64,000 bases of DNA, from positions 62,001-126,000 of the forward strand of contig NZ_FRDN01000009.1 in the NCBI RefSeq assembly GCF_900143285.1, in the 5' to 3' direction. This document shows positions 50,925-58,976 of this stretch, piece after piece. The notes beneath the pieces are model-generated. The model worked only from the letters and a program-made list of their open reading frames with translations. It did not search any database and was not told where the DNA came from. The first letter of the stretch is position 1; each line of letters starts with the position of its first letter. The position numbers and the translations under genes are program-made. Origin of the DNA: Desulfitobacterium chlororespirans DSM 11544 (GTDB lineage: Bacteria > Bacillota > Desulfitobacteriia > Desulfitobacteriales > Desulfitobacteriaceae).

Positions 50925-51437
50925 ATGAGCAGAACGATTCTTGCTGTATTTAAAGGGCCCCAACAAACCAAAGAAGCTGTAGAAGAAATCCAAGGGGAAT
51001 CCTTAGCCAACAGCAATATTTCGGTTATTGTCCGGGCCGGCTATCTTCATCAAGGTGATTTCAAAGAAGAGGTTGCCAACGAGCTGGCTTTTGTACCGCC
51101 GGAAATTAATTTTGACCGCTTTAACGCTTGGTTGGTTCAAGCTCCGCCTATGGATATTCCCAATCTGGGGGAATGTGTGGTAGCCGGCCCCCTGGCCAAT
51201 GACCTTCTCCACCGTCCTCATGGGCAAGGCTTAGTGGAAGCTTTGTTAAGCTATGGCCTTAGCCCTGAGCGCGCCCGTCATTATGAATATGAGGTAAGAA
51301 CAGGACATTTTCTTGTCCTGATCACCACCGAGCAGGAAAAAGTCAATTCCGTCGCCAATGCCCTGCAAAAATTTGGAGGGCGGGATATTGAAAAATGGAA
51401 TAAATCCCTTGACCACGCCCTGCATATGCCCCATTAG
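50925..51437 (+). CDS. General-stress-like small protein (YflT-like fold?)
   Basis: A 170-residue soluble protein with ferredoxin-like repeats: RTILAVFKGPQQTKEAVEEIQ (residues 3-23) and ISVIVRAG at the start, and GHFLVLITTEQEKVNSVANALQKFG near the end. Such beta-alpha-beta repeats resemble the general stress protein domain (YflT), though this is a moderate likeness. GAAGGGGG lies just before the ATG. It is convergent with rluB. Function unknown; a stress-related role is a guess. Confidence 0.6.
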   Translation: MSRTILAVFKGPQQTKEAVEEIQGESLANSNISVIVRAGYLHQGDFKEEVANELAFVPPEINFDRFNAWLVQAPPMDIPNLGECVVAGPLANDLLHRPHGQGLVEALLSYGLSPERARHYEYEVRTGHFLVLITTEQEKVNSVANALQKFGGRDIEKWNKSLDHALHMPH

Positions 51438-52205
51438 TCAGGCAAGTTTTACCGCCTGGCGCAAGTGTTGGATTTCCGTTTTGGACAGGGTGCGGAATGC
51501 CCCCGGCGCCAGAGACGGGTCCAACTCCAAGGGGCCAAAACGCATCCGCTTTAAGGCACTTAATGGGAAACCTATGGCTTTAAACATTCGTCGTACTTGT
51601 CGATTCCGTCCCTCATGAATGGTAATCTCATAGGCAGGACCAGAGCCCCGGCCCTTTGGAGAAACTTCTCTTATACGGGCTGGGGCTGTTTTGCCGTCTT
51701 CCAGAAGGACTCCTCTTTCTAAACGCTTTAAGGCTTGTTCAGGTATCTTCTCCCCCACCTCTACCCGGTAGGTCTTTTCAACACCATAGGAAGGATGCAT
51801 TAAACGGTGAGCCAAATCCCCATCGTTGGTGAGAAGGAGCAGCCCTGAGGTATCATAATCCAGGCGGCCCACCGGATAAACTCTCTGAGAGATTTTTTCC
51901 ATGAGTTCCATCACGGTTTTTCTTCCTTGGGGATCGGTAACACTGGTGATATACCCGGTGGGTTTATGCAATAGATAATAGGCATAGTCTTTTTGAGGAA
52001 TGGGAAGGGGCCGGCCGTCCACGACGATCCGGTCCGTGGACACGACCTTAGTTCCCAAGGTCCGGATGACTTCCCCGTTGACCTGAACCCTCCCCTGGAC
52101 AATGATATCTTCAGCATGCCGGCGGGAAGCGATCCCGGCCTGGGCCAGGACCTTTTGCAGGCGTTCTTCCTGCCGTGGCGTACCCCGTTCATTCTTTCTA
52201 TTCAA
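51438..52205 (-). CDS. rluB: 23S rRNA pseudouridine synthase (RluB/RsuA family)
   Basis: About 255 residues. An S4 domain (RLQKVLAQAGIASRRHAEDI, RVQVNGEVIR) precedes the catalytic RsuA-type domain with GRLDYDTSGLLLLTNDGDLAH, whose Asp (LDYDTS) forms the covalent intermediate, and the late HEGRNRQVRRMFKAIG motif. It makes one pseudouridine in 23S rRNA. A TTG at 52205 with AGGAG nine bases upstream is the better start; another TTG two codons earlier has three-base spacing. In Bacillus rluB follows spmA-spmB, and here two glycosyltransferase genes have come between. Confidence 0.95.
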   Translation of the reverse strand: MNRKNERGTPRQEERLQKVLAQAGIASRRHAEDIIVQGRVQVNGEVIRTLGTKVVSTDRIVVDGRPLPIPQKDYAYYLLHKPTGYITSVTDPQGRKTVMELMEKISQRVYPVGRLDYDTSGLLLLTNDGDLAHRLMHPSYGVEKTYRVEVGEKIPEQALKRLERGVLLEDGKTAPARIREVSPKGRGSGPAYEITIHEGRNRQVRRMFKAIGFPLSALKRMRFGPLELDPSLAPGAFRTLSKTEIQHLRQAVKLA

Positions 52206-52228
52206 ATCCAATCGCTCCTAAAAGCTTA

Positions 52229-53629
52229 TTATTTCCCGTTCAATTGATACACGCCGGGGCCGACCTGAGAGTAAGCACTTTCTACTTGTTCCCAAAAATC
52301 CTCCCCCCGGGAGTCGGGAAGAGCAACCAAATAATCCCCGGGTATCTTCTGCAAATCCTCCCAGGCTTGTGAGTCATCACGGATTAGGCGATAGCCATAG
52401 CGTTGGGAATAATATAAGGTCATAGGCGGAGGACCGCTTAAAACCAGCACACTATCGGCTTCTGTATGTTGACGAAGCCACTGAGCCTGGGTAAGAAGCT
52501 CCTCATTCCATTGATATTTTGACCCATAATATAAAGTTTGGTTGACCCAAAGCAATCCAATCAGCACTATTCCCACCACAAAGGCAGGAACTCCATTCCC
52601 TTCCCTATCCCCGCCCCAGACATCCAGGGTGTATCCGGCCAATAGCACGATCGGCAAGGCTATGGGAATCAGATAATAATCCAGAGGAATCCTCAGGCAG
52701 ATGACCACCAGATAAACACTGCTGATCCCAGCCCATAACAGCAGCGCAAGATACCCTTCATTTTTGAGAGCTTTCTTTTGAATCATCAGGGCTAGTCCCA
52801 TTAAGGCCAAGAGCAGCGGCAAGCCCAATCCGGATTTTAAGTTTTTATAAAGAATTTCCCCATAGCCTCCGGAGCCTTCCATAACCTGATGGGAGAGGAT
52901 CCCGGAGACAAATTGACTGGCCTCCCCGGCCCCGAAATGAACCCAGCTATAGTATAGCATAGGAAGAACTAAAGATAAAAAGCTGTAGAGTCCTAGTTTC
53001 CCGATTTTTTTCTGCAATGGATAAAAGCCCAGCAGCAAAGCCACCGGAAAAATCATCAATTGGGGCAGCTTAGCCAAAACCGCCCCCGCCATCAGAATTG
53101 AAGCCCCCCACAACTGCATTCGGGTCGGATTGTTCCGCCAGGACACTATGGCGGCTAAAGCCCAGATGCTGAAGGCCTGAGCCACAGGCTCCGGCATAAC
53201 TACCCGGCCATAGTAAGTGGTTAAAGGAAGGAAGGCATAAAAAGCTGCCGCCCATAAGCCTGCTCTCTCAGATAAAGCCAGCCTGCCAAATTGATAGGTT
53301 CCGCCGATGGTAAGCAGGGAGAAGCAGATTCCCCACAATCTCCCCCATAGATCCTGCCAGCCGAACAAGGTCCAAGTCCAGGCCAGAAGGTAGGGAAAGA
53401 ATGGGAACTCCAGTTCCACAGGCTGGGGGCCTGCGCCATCATAATTAAGCATAGGAAAAAGGACATCAGGGAAATCCCCCAGATGTCCCAGCATATTCAA
53501 AGCCATACTTGCAGTATCTGCCTGCCGCCAACCCTGATCATCCAGATAGGGATTGGTGACTCCTTTGAAGCGCAGCACCGCTCCCAAAATCAAAATAAGA
53601 ACTAAGATGCCATTTACTCGCCTACCCAT
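52229..53629 (-). CDS. Membrane glycosyltransferase of the ArnT/PMT (GT-C) type
   Basis: A 466-residue, 10-12-helix protein. The N-terminal loop after helix 1 reads NPYLDDQGWRQADTASMA, the DD/aspartate-containing motif of polyprenyl-phosphate sugar transferases (PMT_2). It would transfer a sugar from a polyprenyl-phosphate carrier to an outer protein, lipid or polymer. Its gene overlaps the end of the GT2 gene upstream, which makes polyprenyl-linked sugars (DPM1-like), so the pair forms one pathway. The ATG at 53629 with GGGTGG upstream is chosen. The acceptor is not known. Confidence 0.85.
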   Translation of the reverse strand: MGRRVNGILVLILILGAVLRFKGVTNPYLDDQGWRQADTASMALNMLGHLGDFPDVLFPMLNYDGAGPQPVELEFPFFPYLLAWTWTLFGWQDLWGRLWGICFSLLTIGGTYQFGRLALSERAGLWAAAFYAFLPLTTYYGRVVMPEPVAQAFSIWALAAIVSWRNNPTRMQLWGASILMAGAVLAKLPQLMIFPVALLLGFYPLQKKIGKLGLYSFLSLVLPMLYYSWVHFGAGEASQFVSGILSHQVMEGSGGYGEILYKNLKSGLGLPLLLALMGLALMIQKKALKNEGYLALLLWAGISSVYLVVICLRIPLDYYLIPIALPIVLLAGYTLDVWGGDREGNGVPAFVVGIVLIGLLWVNQTLYYGSKYQWNEELLTQAQWLRQHTEADSVLVLSGPPPMTLYYSQRYGYRLIRDDSQAWEDLQKIPGDYLVALPDSRGEDFWEQVESAYSQVGPGVYQLNGK

Positions 53630-54405
53630 TCCACCCAACCCCATTTTTCCTTCTTTAAGCGCAGGATTAAAGCAAAATAACCCATAATAGTGGTTAAGAT
53701 TTTCATTTTGCTTTTTCCTTGTTTCTTCTCATAATGTAAGTCGAAGGGAATCTCCCGAATCTCCCGGCAATAGTTCGCTACCTTCACTAAAAGCTCCACC
53801 ATTCCGGCAAAGCTGCGACTTTCAATGAGCTCTTCCCCGTAGATTATGTAAGCACTCTCCAAGGCTGAGGCCCGATAAGCCCGGTACCCGCAGGAATAGT
53901 CCCGCAGTCCCTCCACAGGAAAAAACAGGGTCATGACTTGGCCTGCTCCCCAGGAGAGAATCTGCCGCAATGGGTTCAGACCGTATTGCCTGCCGCCGGG
54001 AGCATAGCGTGAGGCCACGACCAGATCCGCCCCTTGCTGAATCAGCTCCGCCATAAGAGGAATACGCTCTGCCGGATGAGTATTATCGGCATCCATGGTC
54101 AGGATAACATCATCATGCCCTATCCATTCACCAGACTGTTCCCCTAACATTCTCCTCTGGGCAAAGACGTGCTTAAACCCTGTCATCAAGCTGCCCCCCA
54201 GCCCTTTGTTCCGGGTATGGGACAGAACCTGAACCTCCGGGTTATTTAGGGCATAATCCCGGGCAATCTGCAGGGTATGATCCGTGCTGGCGTCATTGAC
54301 GACAATAATTTGCAGGGGAATCCCCTGACAGGCCTTGCTTATATCATCAAGGAGCGGTTGCAGACCTGCCTCCTCATTGTAAGCGGGCAACACAACAAAA
54401 AGCAT
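53614..54405 (-). CDS. Polyprenyl-phosphate glycosyltransferase (GT2, DPM1-like)
   Basis: A 263-residue GT-A enzyme. It starts FVVLPAYNEEAGLQPLLDDI and has IIVVNDASTDHT, NKGLGGSLMTGF and MDADNTHPAE (the DxD metal site), then a C-terminal region FDLHYEKKQGKSKMKI typical of polyprenyl-phosphate mannosyl/glucosyl transferases. It loads a sugar on a lipid carrier for the GT-C partner directly downstream. Its start codon lies in a perfect hairpin (54401-54436) with two Shine-Dalgarno sequences in the loop, which could regulate translation. It lies between spmB and the partner gene. Confidence 0.88.
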   Translation of the reverse strand: MLFVVLPAYNEEAGLQPLLDDISKACQGIPLQIIVVNDASTDHTLQIARDYALNNPEVQVLSHTRNKGLGGSLMTGFKHVFAQRRMLGEQSGEWIGHDDVILTMDADNTHPAERIPLMAELIQQGADLVVASRYAPGGRQYGLNPLRQILSWGAGQVMTLFFPVEGLRDYSCGYRAYRASALESAYIIYGEELIESRSFAGMVELLVKVANYCREIREIPFDLHYEKKQGKSKMKILTTIMGYFALILRLKKEKWGWVEWVGE

Positions 54406-54436
54406 ACTAAGGCCTCCTTATCCTCCTTAGTATGCT
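54401..54436 (-). promoter_or_regulatory. 12-bp hairpin over the GT2 start codon with a Shine-Dalgarno-bearing loop
   Basis: In the mRNA AGCATACTAAGG (complement of 54425-54436) pairs perfectly with CCTTAGTATGCT (complement of 54401-54412). The 12-base loop AGGATAAGGAGG holds two Shine-Dalgarno sequences and the 3' arm holds the AUG. The ribosome would meet an open Shine-Dalgarno but a paired start. Confidence 0.65.
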
Positions 54437-54447
54437 CATGAACCGCT

Positions 54448-54987
54448 TTAATAAAACATCCTATGGACAATCCACAGAGAAGCGATCAACCCGATCAGAT
54501 CCGCCATAAGGCCCAGCTTCAAAGCATAGCGGTATTTTTTGATTCCTACCGAACCGAAATAGACGGTCAGGACAAAAAAGGTGGTGTCCGTACTCCCTTG
54601 AAGAGTGGAGGCTAAACGGCCAATAAAGGAGTCCGGTCCATACTGATTGATCAATTGAGTCGCCACTCCCAAGGCTCCTGAACCACTTAGGGGGCGCATA
54701 ACCGCCAGAGGTATAATCGCCGTGAGATCGGAATCCAAGCCAAAGATCATAAAGATGGGCTGCAATAATCCGGCCAGAATCTCTAAGGCACCTGAATCCA
54801 CAAAAATACGGATGGAGACCAGCATCCCCACCAGAAAAGGCAGAATTTTGATGGCGGTTTTAAAGCCCTCTTCCGCTCCTGTGACGAAAGATTCATACAC
54901 AGGTACTCCGCGCAGAAAAGCGATCAAAGGAATGAACAAAAGCAGCAAAGGAATGGCCCAACGGGAGATTTCTGCAATAAAGCTCAT
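54448..54987 (-). CDS. spmB: Spore maturation protein B
   Basis: A 179-residue membrane protein of the SpmB/nucleoside-gate family with four to five helices. It reads FIAEISRWAIPLLLLFIPL, FLRGVPVYESFVTGAEEGFKTAIKILP and RPLSGSGALGVATQLINQYGPDSFIG, the last like the gate motif. Together with SpmA it is needed for spore core dehydration in Bacillus. The ATG at 54987 with GGAGG eight bases upstream overlaps the spmA stop as ATGA. Confidence 0.95.
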   Translation of the reverse strand: MSFIAEISRWAIPLLLLFIPLIAFLRGVPVYESFVTGAEEGFKTAIKILPFLVGMLVSIRIFVDSGALEILAGLLQPIFMIFGLDSDLTAIIPLAVMRPLSGSGALGVATQLINQYGPDSFIGRLASTLQGSTDTTFFVLTVYFGSVGIKKYRYALKLGLMADLIGLIASLWIVHRMFY

Positions 54988-55565
54988 GATCTTGACCTCC
55001 GCCGAATCAGATAATCCACCAGAATGGCGATCGTCATGGCACACCCTGTAGCAAAAATTGTCGGACCGATAATCTCCGTAGGATGAACTGATTGGGCCTT
55101 CAGCCGCACGGCGATGATGGTGGCCGGAATCAAGGTAATACAGGAGGTATTCAAAGCCAGAAAAGTGATCATCGCCGGACTGGCTGTGTCCGGGTTAGGG
55201 TTCTCCTTTTGCAGCTCCTGCATGGCCTTCAGCCCAAAAGGTGTGGCAGCATTCCCCAGGCCCAGAACATTGGCACTCAGGTTCAAAATGATCGCCCCCA
55301 GGGCTGGACTATCTTCCCTGATGGTCGGAAAAAGCCGGCGAATCACCGGTCCAAAAAAACGGGCCAAGGCTCTTACGAAGCCAGCTTCCTCTGCCAGCTT
55401 CATGAGTCCCAGCCAAAGGCTCATGACTCCAATCAGGCCAAACGCTGTCTCCACACCCAATTCTGCTGCTTTCATCGCTGATTCTGTGACTGTGTCTATC
55501 CTCCCATTCAGGGCAGCCACGATAATGCCCGTAACCAGCATAAACAACCAGATGGCATTGACCAT
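54984..55565 (-). CDS. spmA: Spore maturation protein A
   Basis: A 193-residue, four- to five-helix protein of the SpmA family with WLGLMKLAEEAGFVRALARFFGPVIRRLFP, NILSANVLGLGNAATPFGLKAM and the FLALNTSCITLIPATIIAVR segment. It acts with SpmB during spore maturation. In Bacillus dacB precedes spmA, but no dacB is visible upstream here (the 163-residue plus-strand gene and gerW-like gene are instead). GGGGAGG lies before the ATG. Confidence 0.95.
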   Translation of the reverse strand: MVNAIWLFMLVTGIIVAALNGRIDTVTESAMKAAELGVETAFGLIGVMSLWLGLMKLAEEAGFVRALARFFGPVIRRLFPTIREDSPALGAIILNLSANVLGLGNAATPFGLKAMQELQKENPNPDTASPAMITFLALNTSCITLIPATIIAVRLKAQSVHPTEIIGPTIFATGCAMTIAILVDYLIRRRSRS

Positions 55566-55623
55566 GTCCTCCCCTCCCTAAGTCAATATCTATGTGGTCA
55601 TGATGGGATTTAGACCTTGAATC

Positions 55624-55641
55624 AGAGGGACAGGTCCCGTT
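55624..55641 (+). repeat. Second GAGGGACAGGT motif, upstream of spmA
   Basis: AGAGGGACAGGTCCC followed by GTTTTT, an internal GGGAC/GTCCC palindrome. The first 12 bases match the arm at 19524-19536. It lies in the 287-bp gap between spmA and the plus-strand gene at 55853. Confidence 0.5.
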
Positions 55642-55852
55642 TTTCACATGCACTTACGTGAGCCGGATTATGTGGATTTATCACAATCCACCTTTAACAT
55701 TGATCTTTAAGGAAAATTATAGAATAATTAGGTTAACTTTATCTGGCCGAATAAAACACTAATCTTTAGGCAAGTTTCGCTCAGCTTTAGAACGAATAAT
55801 AAGGCACATGTTAATTGTTAATGTGAATATTAATGAGTGAGGTAATGTTTCG

Positions 55853-56344
55853 ATGAAGAAATCGCCCAAAGTAATCGTTTCTATTCTGTGCATTATACTA
55901 TTTCTTGCCGTCGGTTTTATCGTAAAACAGCCGGCGCAAGTACCAGGGGTTAAAGTGGAAATGACTGAAGTTTTGCCCAATGGACAAAGTAAAGTTATCC
56001 CTCCGCTTATGAGTGCGAATGGAGAAGATCTACTTTGGATACTCGAAAAACAAACCCTTCTGGAAGGGCTAATCGCTGATAAAATAGCAGCAGACCGTGA
56101 CAAGGTACGTATTCACTTAGCGGCTGAACCGAGTGGGGATGCTGCTGAAATTCTTTCCTGCGCCGTTACGCTGGCTGTAGAACAAGAGCTCAAAGAGGAG
56201 ACGCTCGACGCTATTCCGGACTTAATTGTGGAAGAGGTTGCGGAGGCAGGTACACAACAGGCGATTCTTCGTAAAGAGGATATCACTATTATGAACAACA
56301 AAGGGGAAGTGCTTTATCCTGGTGCTGAACGGCTGTTGCCGTAA
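55853..56344 (+). CDS. Single-pass secreted or anchored protein of unknown function
   Basis: A 163-residue protein with an N-terminal helix (SILCIILFLAVGFIVK, residues 11-26) after a short basic start, then an acidic, soluble outer domain (LLEGLIADKIAADRDKVRIHL, LAVEQELKEETLDAIPDLIVEEVAEAG). No family is recognised. GAGG lies 12 bases upstream of the ATG and a strong terminator follows. It stands on the plus strand between spmA and the gerW-like gene; a role in sporulation is only suggested by place. Confidence 0.6.
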   Translation: MKKSPKVIVSILCIILFLAVGFIVKQPAQVPGVKVEMTEVLPNGQSKVIPPLMSANGEDLLWILEKQTLLEGLIADKIAADRDKVRIHLAAEPSGDAAEILSCAVTLAVEQELKEETLDAIPDLIVEEVAEAGTQQAILRKEDITIMNNKGEVLYPGAERLLP

Positions 56345-56379
56345 GACAGTCACCAAATAACCAAAGAGGGCGATGAGCA

Positions 56380-56425
56380 GGGGGTGCCGCAAAACGTTTA
56401 CTTACAAACGTAGTGCGGCACCCCC
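56380..56425 (+). terminator. Terminator after the 163-residue gene
   Basis: GGGGGTGCCGCA (56380-56391) and TGCGGCACCCCC (56414-56425), 12-bp arms with a partly self-pairing loop (ACGTTT/AAACGT); the T-run is short (TTGACTTG). Confidence 0.65.
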
Positions 56426-56503
56426 TTGACTTGAGTTAGCAGGTCTTTAGACGCTCAGGCGCTGCTGTCCTCTATTCAGATGGATAATGGCCCCCCTGAG
56501 TGA

Positions 56504-56953
56504 TCAATGCTCACCCACGATAATGATATCTTCCTTGGTTACCTGATCATTGGATTTATCCTTCTTCACCATATTAGATATCTTATCCATTAAATTCGGA
56601 ATCTCATCAAACAGGCGATCGATCACCACATTGTGATCAATGGGCAACAGACGTATCTGGCCGTGTCCCACCACCAGGAATCCTACCGGCTGCACCGACA
56701 CCCCGGCGCCGCTGCCTCCGCCAAAGGGGAAAGCGGCCGCTTGATCCTTCTTATCTCCTTCGTCCCGATCCCCTTCAGGAGGCGCAAACTCACTCCCACC
56801 TGCGGCAAATCCGCAGCACACCCGGGAAACAGGAATAATGACCGAACCGTCCGGGGACTCAACTGGATCGCCGACAATCGTATTCACATCAACCATGGCT
56901 TGAATACTTTCCATAGCACTTTTCATTAAAGCTTCAATGGGATGATTCCCCAT
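56504..56953 (-). CDS. GerW/YtfJ-family sporulation protein
   Basis: A 149-residue protein of the GerW_spore/YtfJ family. It opens HPIEALMKSAMESIQAMVDVNTIVGDPV, then SVIIPVSRVCCGFAAGGSEF and, after a charged linker, GGGSGAGVSVQPVGFLVVGHGQIRLLPID, all family blocks. In Bacillus YtfJ (GerW) is made in the forespore and is needed for germination. It is next to a DUF2953 (YtfI-like) gene on the same strand, as in Bacillus. The linker and C-terminal acidic tail are typical. Confidence 0.9.
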   Translation of the reverse strand: MGNHPIEALMKSAMESIQAMVDVNTIVGDPVESPDGSVIIPVSRVCCGFAAGGSEFAPPEGDRDEGDKKDQAAAFPFGGGSGAGVSVQPVGFLVVGHGQIRLLPIDHNVVIDRLFDEIPNLMDKISNMVKKDKSNDQVTKEDIIIVGEH

Positions 56954-57054
56954 AGCTATCCACCCCTTTAAACTTAATCATTGATAATAACAATATGGTC
57001 TTTTTTCGCCAAAACTATGCATTAAAGTTTTTGTAAGCGCTGCGGCTCTCAACC

Positions 57055-57705
57055 CTACTTTCTGATTCTGCGCCATATCAGCCTGGCCAATTCAGCTCCC
57101 ACCAACAGGATATGGCCAATCCGTAAATTGAAGCTGCTTTGAATAGCGCAGCGAAAACCCGGCTTCTTAAACTGAGGCACCACCATAATCCGCGGTTCCT
57201 GAACATCCATGGTCACCTGGTTATACATTCTTCCCATAGAATAGCCCAGCATTGCCCAGAAACTCCCTGATACCAAAGCCGTCTTGGCAGGATTTTCATG
57301 ACCATATTCGATTTTCCAGTCGTACTCTGTACAATGGATTCCCCGATAAAACTTCTTTTTAAGACGGCTAAAAGCGATCAGCAGGGAAGGAATATTGGGA
57401 AAGAGTTCATAGAAAAAACTCTTCTTGAAATAACGCATTTTCAATTGCTGAACGGCTTTCCTGGTTTCACCCGTGGGTGCCTGGGCTTCCTGCTCTGCCG
57501 CAATTTTAGGCCCTTCTTCCCATTCCAGCTTAATCGTCGGAATACTGAGCCGAAACTTCCAGAAACCGCCCAGAGCGGAAAGATTAATTTCCAGATCGTC
57601 ATTTTCCTCAATGCGGGAATAGCGAAAATCCAAGGATGCTTTGATCCACAGGATCATCATTAACCAAATAAACATCGCAACCAGAAGAGCAAGAATCTGC
57701 ACCAT
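57055..57705 (-). CDS. DUF2953 (YtfI-like) membrane-associated protein
   Basis: A 216-residue protein: one N-terminal helix (LALLVAMFIWLMMILWI, residues 5-21), then DLEINLSALGGFWKFRLSIP and a second conserved part (SFWAMLGYSMGRMYNQV, KKPGFRCAIQSSFNLRIGHILLVG). This fits DUF2953, whose gene is paired with ytfJ in spore formers. It starts ATG 57705 with GGGGGG. It is likely co-transcribed with the gerW-like gene (gap about 100 bp). A spore role is expected from context only. Confidence 0.85.
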   Translation of the reverse strand: MVQILALLVAMFIWLMMILWIKASLDFRYSRIEENDDLEINLSALGGFWKFRLSIPTIKLEWEEGPKIAAEQEAQAPTGETRKAVQQLKMRYFKKSFFYELFPNIPSLLIAFSRLKKKFYRGIHCTEYDWKIEYGHENPAKTALVSGSFWAMLGYSMGRMYNQVTMDVQEPRIMVVPQFKKPGFRCAIQSSFNLRIGHILLVGAELARLIWRRIRK

Positions 57706-57787
57706 TATCCCCCCGCGTATTATCCTAAGAGTATAGGTTGCTTCGAAAAGTTACTTTTTATTCACCACCACTAAATTTCTTCAGCAA

Positions 57788-58774
57788 TTAAGCCGGTTTT
57801 TCAAAAAAGCTCCGTTTTTCATTGATTTTAATAAACCAAGCCGAGGCTTGCGCTTGAATCAGAAAGGCCAATGAAACCATCAAGGCTGCATTTGCACCAA
57901 AAGCTGTGGCAGCCAGTCCGATGGAAATAGAGAGATTGCGCAGTACCGTAGAAAAGACCAGAGTCAAGGCATCTTTTTCTTTAAAAAGCTTACGCCCTAC
58001 AAGTATTGACAACAGATAGTTGGCCCCATAAAAAAGAAGCTGTACCCCCAAAGCTATCGCAAATACATCTAAGTGTTGAAGGATGCGCCTGGCATTCATA
58101 CTCATACTAATAAAGATGATGAGAAGCAGTCCCCAAGTGCTGGCGGCAGGTAAATAGGGTTTGATCTTTTTTTGGAACTGTTCCTGTGAGTACCTTTTCA
58201 TGAGTAAATCATAAGTCAGCATCCCCAAAATCAGCGGAATCAATATGACTAGAGCGATGGTTTTAAGAGTCAGAAGTATATCGACCGGAACATACTTGCC
58301 CACCATCAGATAAAGATACCACGGGGCCAAAAATGAACCCAGCAATAATCCGGTAGTTGTCATCTTTATCGATGCCGGTACATTCCCTTTCGCTAACATC
58401 GTAAAAGCGATCGTCATATTGCTCGTCGGCAACAGAGCAGTAATCGCCAGTCCGGCAAAAAGCTGCGGTTCCGCCAGCAAAAAGCCCGTCCCTAAAAGAT
58501 AGGCTATGAGCGGAATAATTAAAAAGTTTAAACCCATAACTGTCAGAAGCAGCTTGCCATGATTAAAATTAAATACCTCTCTGCCCCTAAAGCCGATCAT
58601 TGTCGGATAGATCATGAGCATCGTGATCGGTAAAATCATCTGTTTCAACGAACCAGTATCTATCCATATTCCTGTAAGAAAACCGGCGAGCAAGATTAGG
58701 GGAATTACCAATACAATATTTTTTGATGGCCAAAAAAACCATTGTTTTAAATAGCTTAACTTGTTTTCTTTCAC
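57788..58774 (-). CDS. Bile acid:Na+ symporter (BASS/ACR3-like) family transporter
   Basis: A 328-residue, ten-helix protein. LLPTSNMTIAFTMLAKGNVPASIKMTTTGLLLG (split: LLPTSNMTIAFTM then AKGNVPASIKMTTTG, about 115-145) is the discontinuous substrate/sodium motif of the BASS superfamily; ACR3-type arsenite pumps share this but with a Cys in helix 4 that is not seen. It starts GTG 58774. Directly upstream is a 63-bp perfect palindrome whose core is TATACCCC-CTA-GGGGTATA, like CsoR/CstR operators. That hints at control by a copper or persulfide sensor; no csoR-like gene is in the window. The substrate is not known. Confidence 0.75.
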   Translation of the reverse strand: MKENKLSYLKQWFFWPSKNIVLVIPLILLAGFLTGIWIDTGSLKQMILPITMLMIYPTMIGFRGREVFNFNHGKLLLTVMGLNFLIIPLIAYLLGTGFLLAEPQLFAGLAITALLPTSNMTIAFTMLAKGNVPASIKMTTTGLLLGSFLAPWYLYLMVGKYVPVDILLTLKTIALVILIPLILGMLTYDLLMKRYSQEQFQKKIKPYLPAASTWGLLLIIFISMSMNARRILQHLDVFAIALGVQLLFYGANYLLSILVGRKLFKEKDALTLVFSTVLRNLSISIGLAATAFGANAALMVSLAFLIQAQASAWFIKINEKRSFFEKPA

Positions 58775-58796
58775 CCTTTATTCAGCCTCCCTCTCT

Positions 58797-58859
58797 TTTA
58801 ACAAGACAATCGTTATATTATACCCCCTAGGGGTATAATATAACGATTGTCTTGTTAAA
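58797..58859. promoter_or_regulatory. 63-bp palindrome (30-bp arms) with CsoR/CstR-like core upstream of the BASS transporter
   Basis: Arms 58797-58826 and 58830-58859 are perfect complements around CTA. The core TATACCCC-CTA-GGGGTATA matches the C/G-tract operators of the CsoR/RcnR/CstR family. On the minus strand TATAAT lies immediately past the core, so an occupied operator would cover the promoter. The flanking 19 bp of each arm (TTTAACAAGACAATCGTTA part) are extra and unexplained. Confidence 0.75.
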
Positions 58860-58940
58860 TCAATAGGCTGTAAGTCATTTAGTTCATAATTTTATGCAGT
58901 ATGACCCTGGACTGAGCAGCCGCAAAAGCGGCATAAACAA

Positions 58941-58970
58941 AATGAGTGAGCCCCAAAAGGTTCACCCATT
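58941..58970 (-). terminator. Terminator after scpB
   Basis: AATGGGTGA on the minus strand pairs with TCACTCATT (one mismatch) around CC-TTTT-GG; TTTTGTTT follows. It lies seven bases past the scpB stop. Confidence 0.6.
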
Positions 58971-58976
58971 CACACA

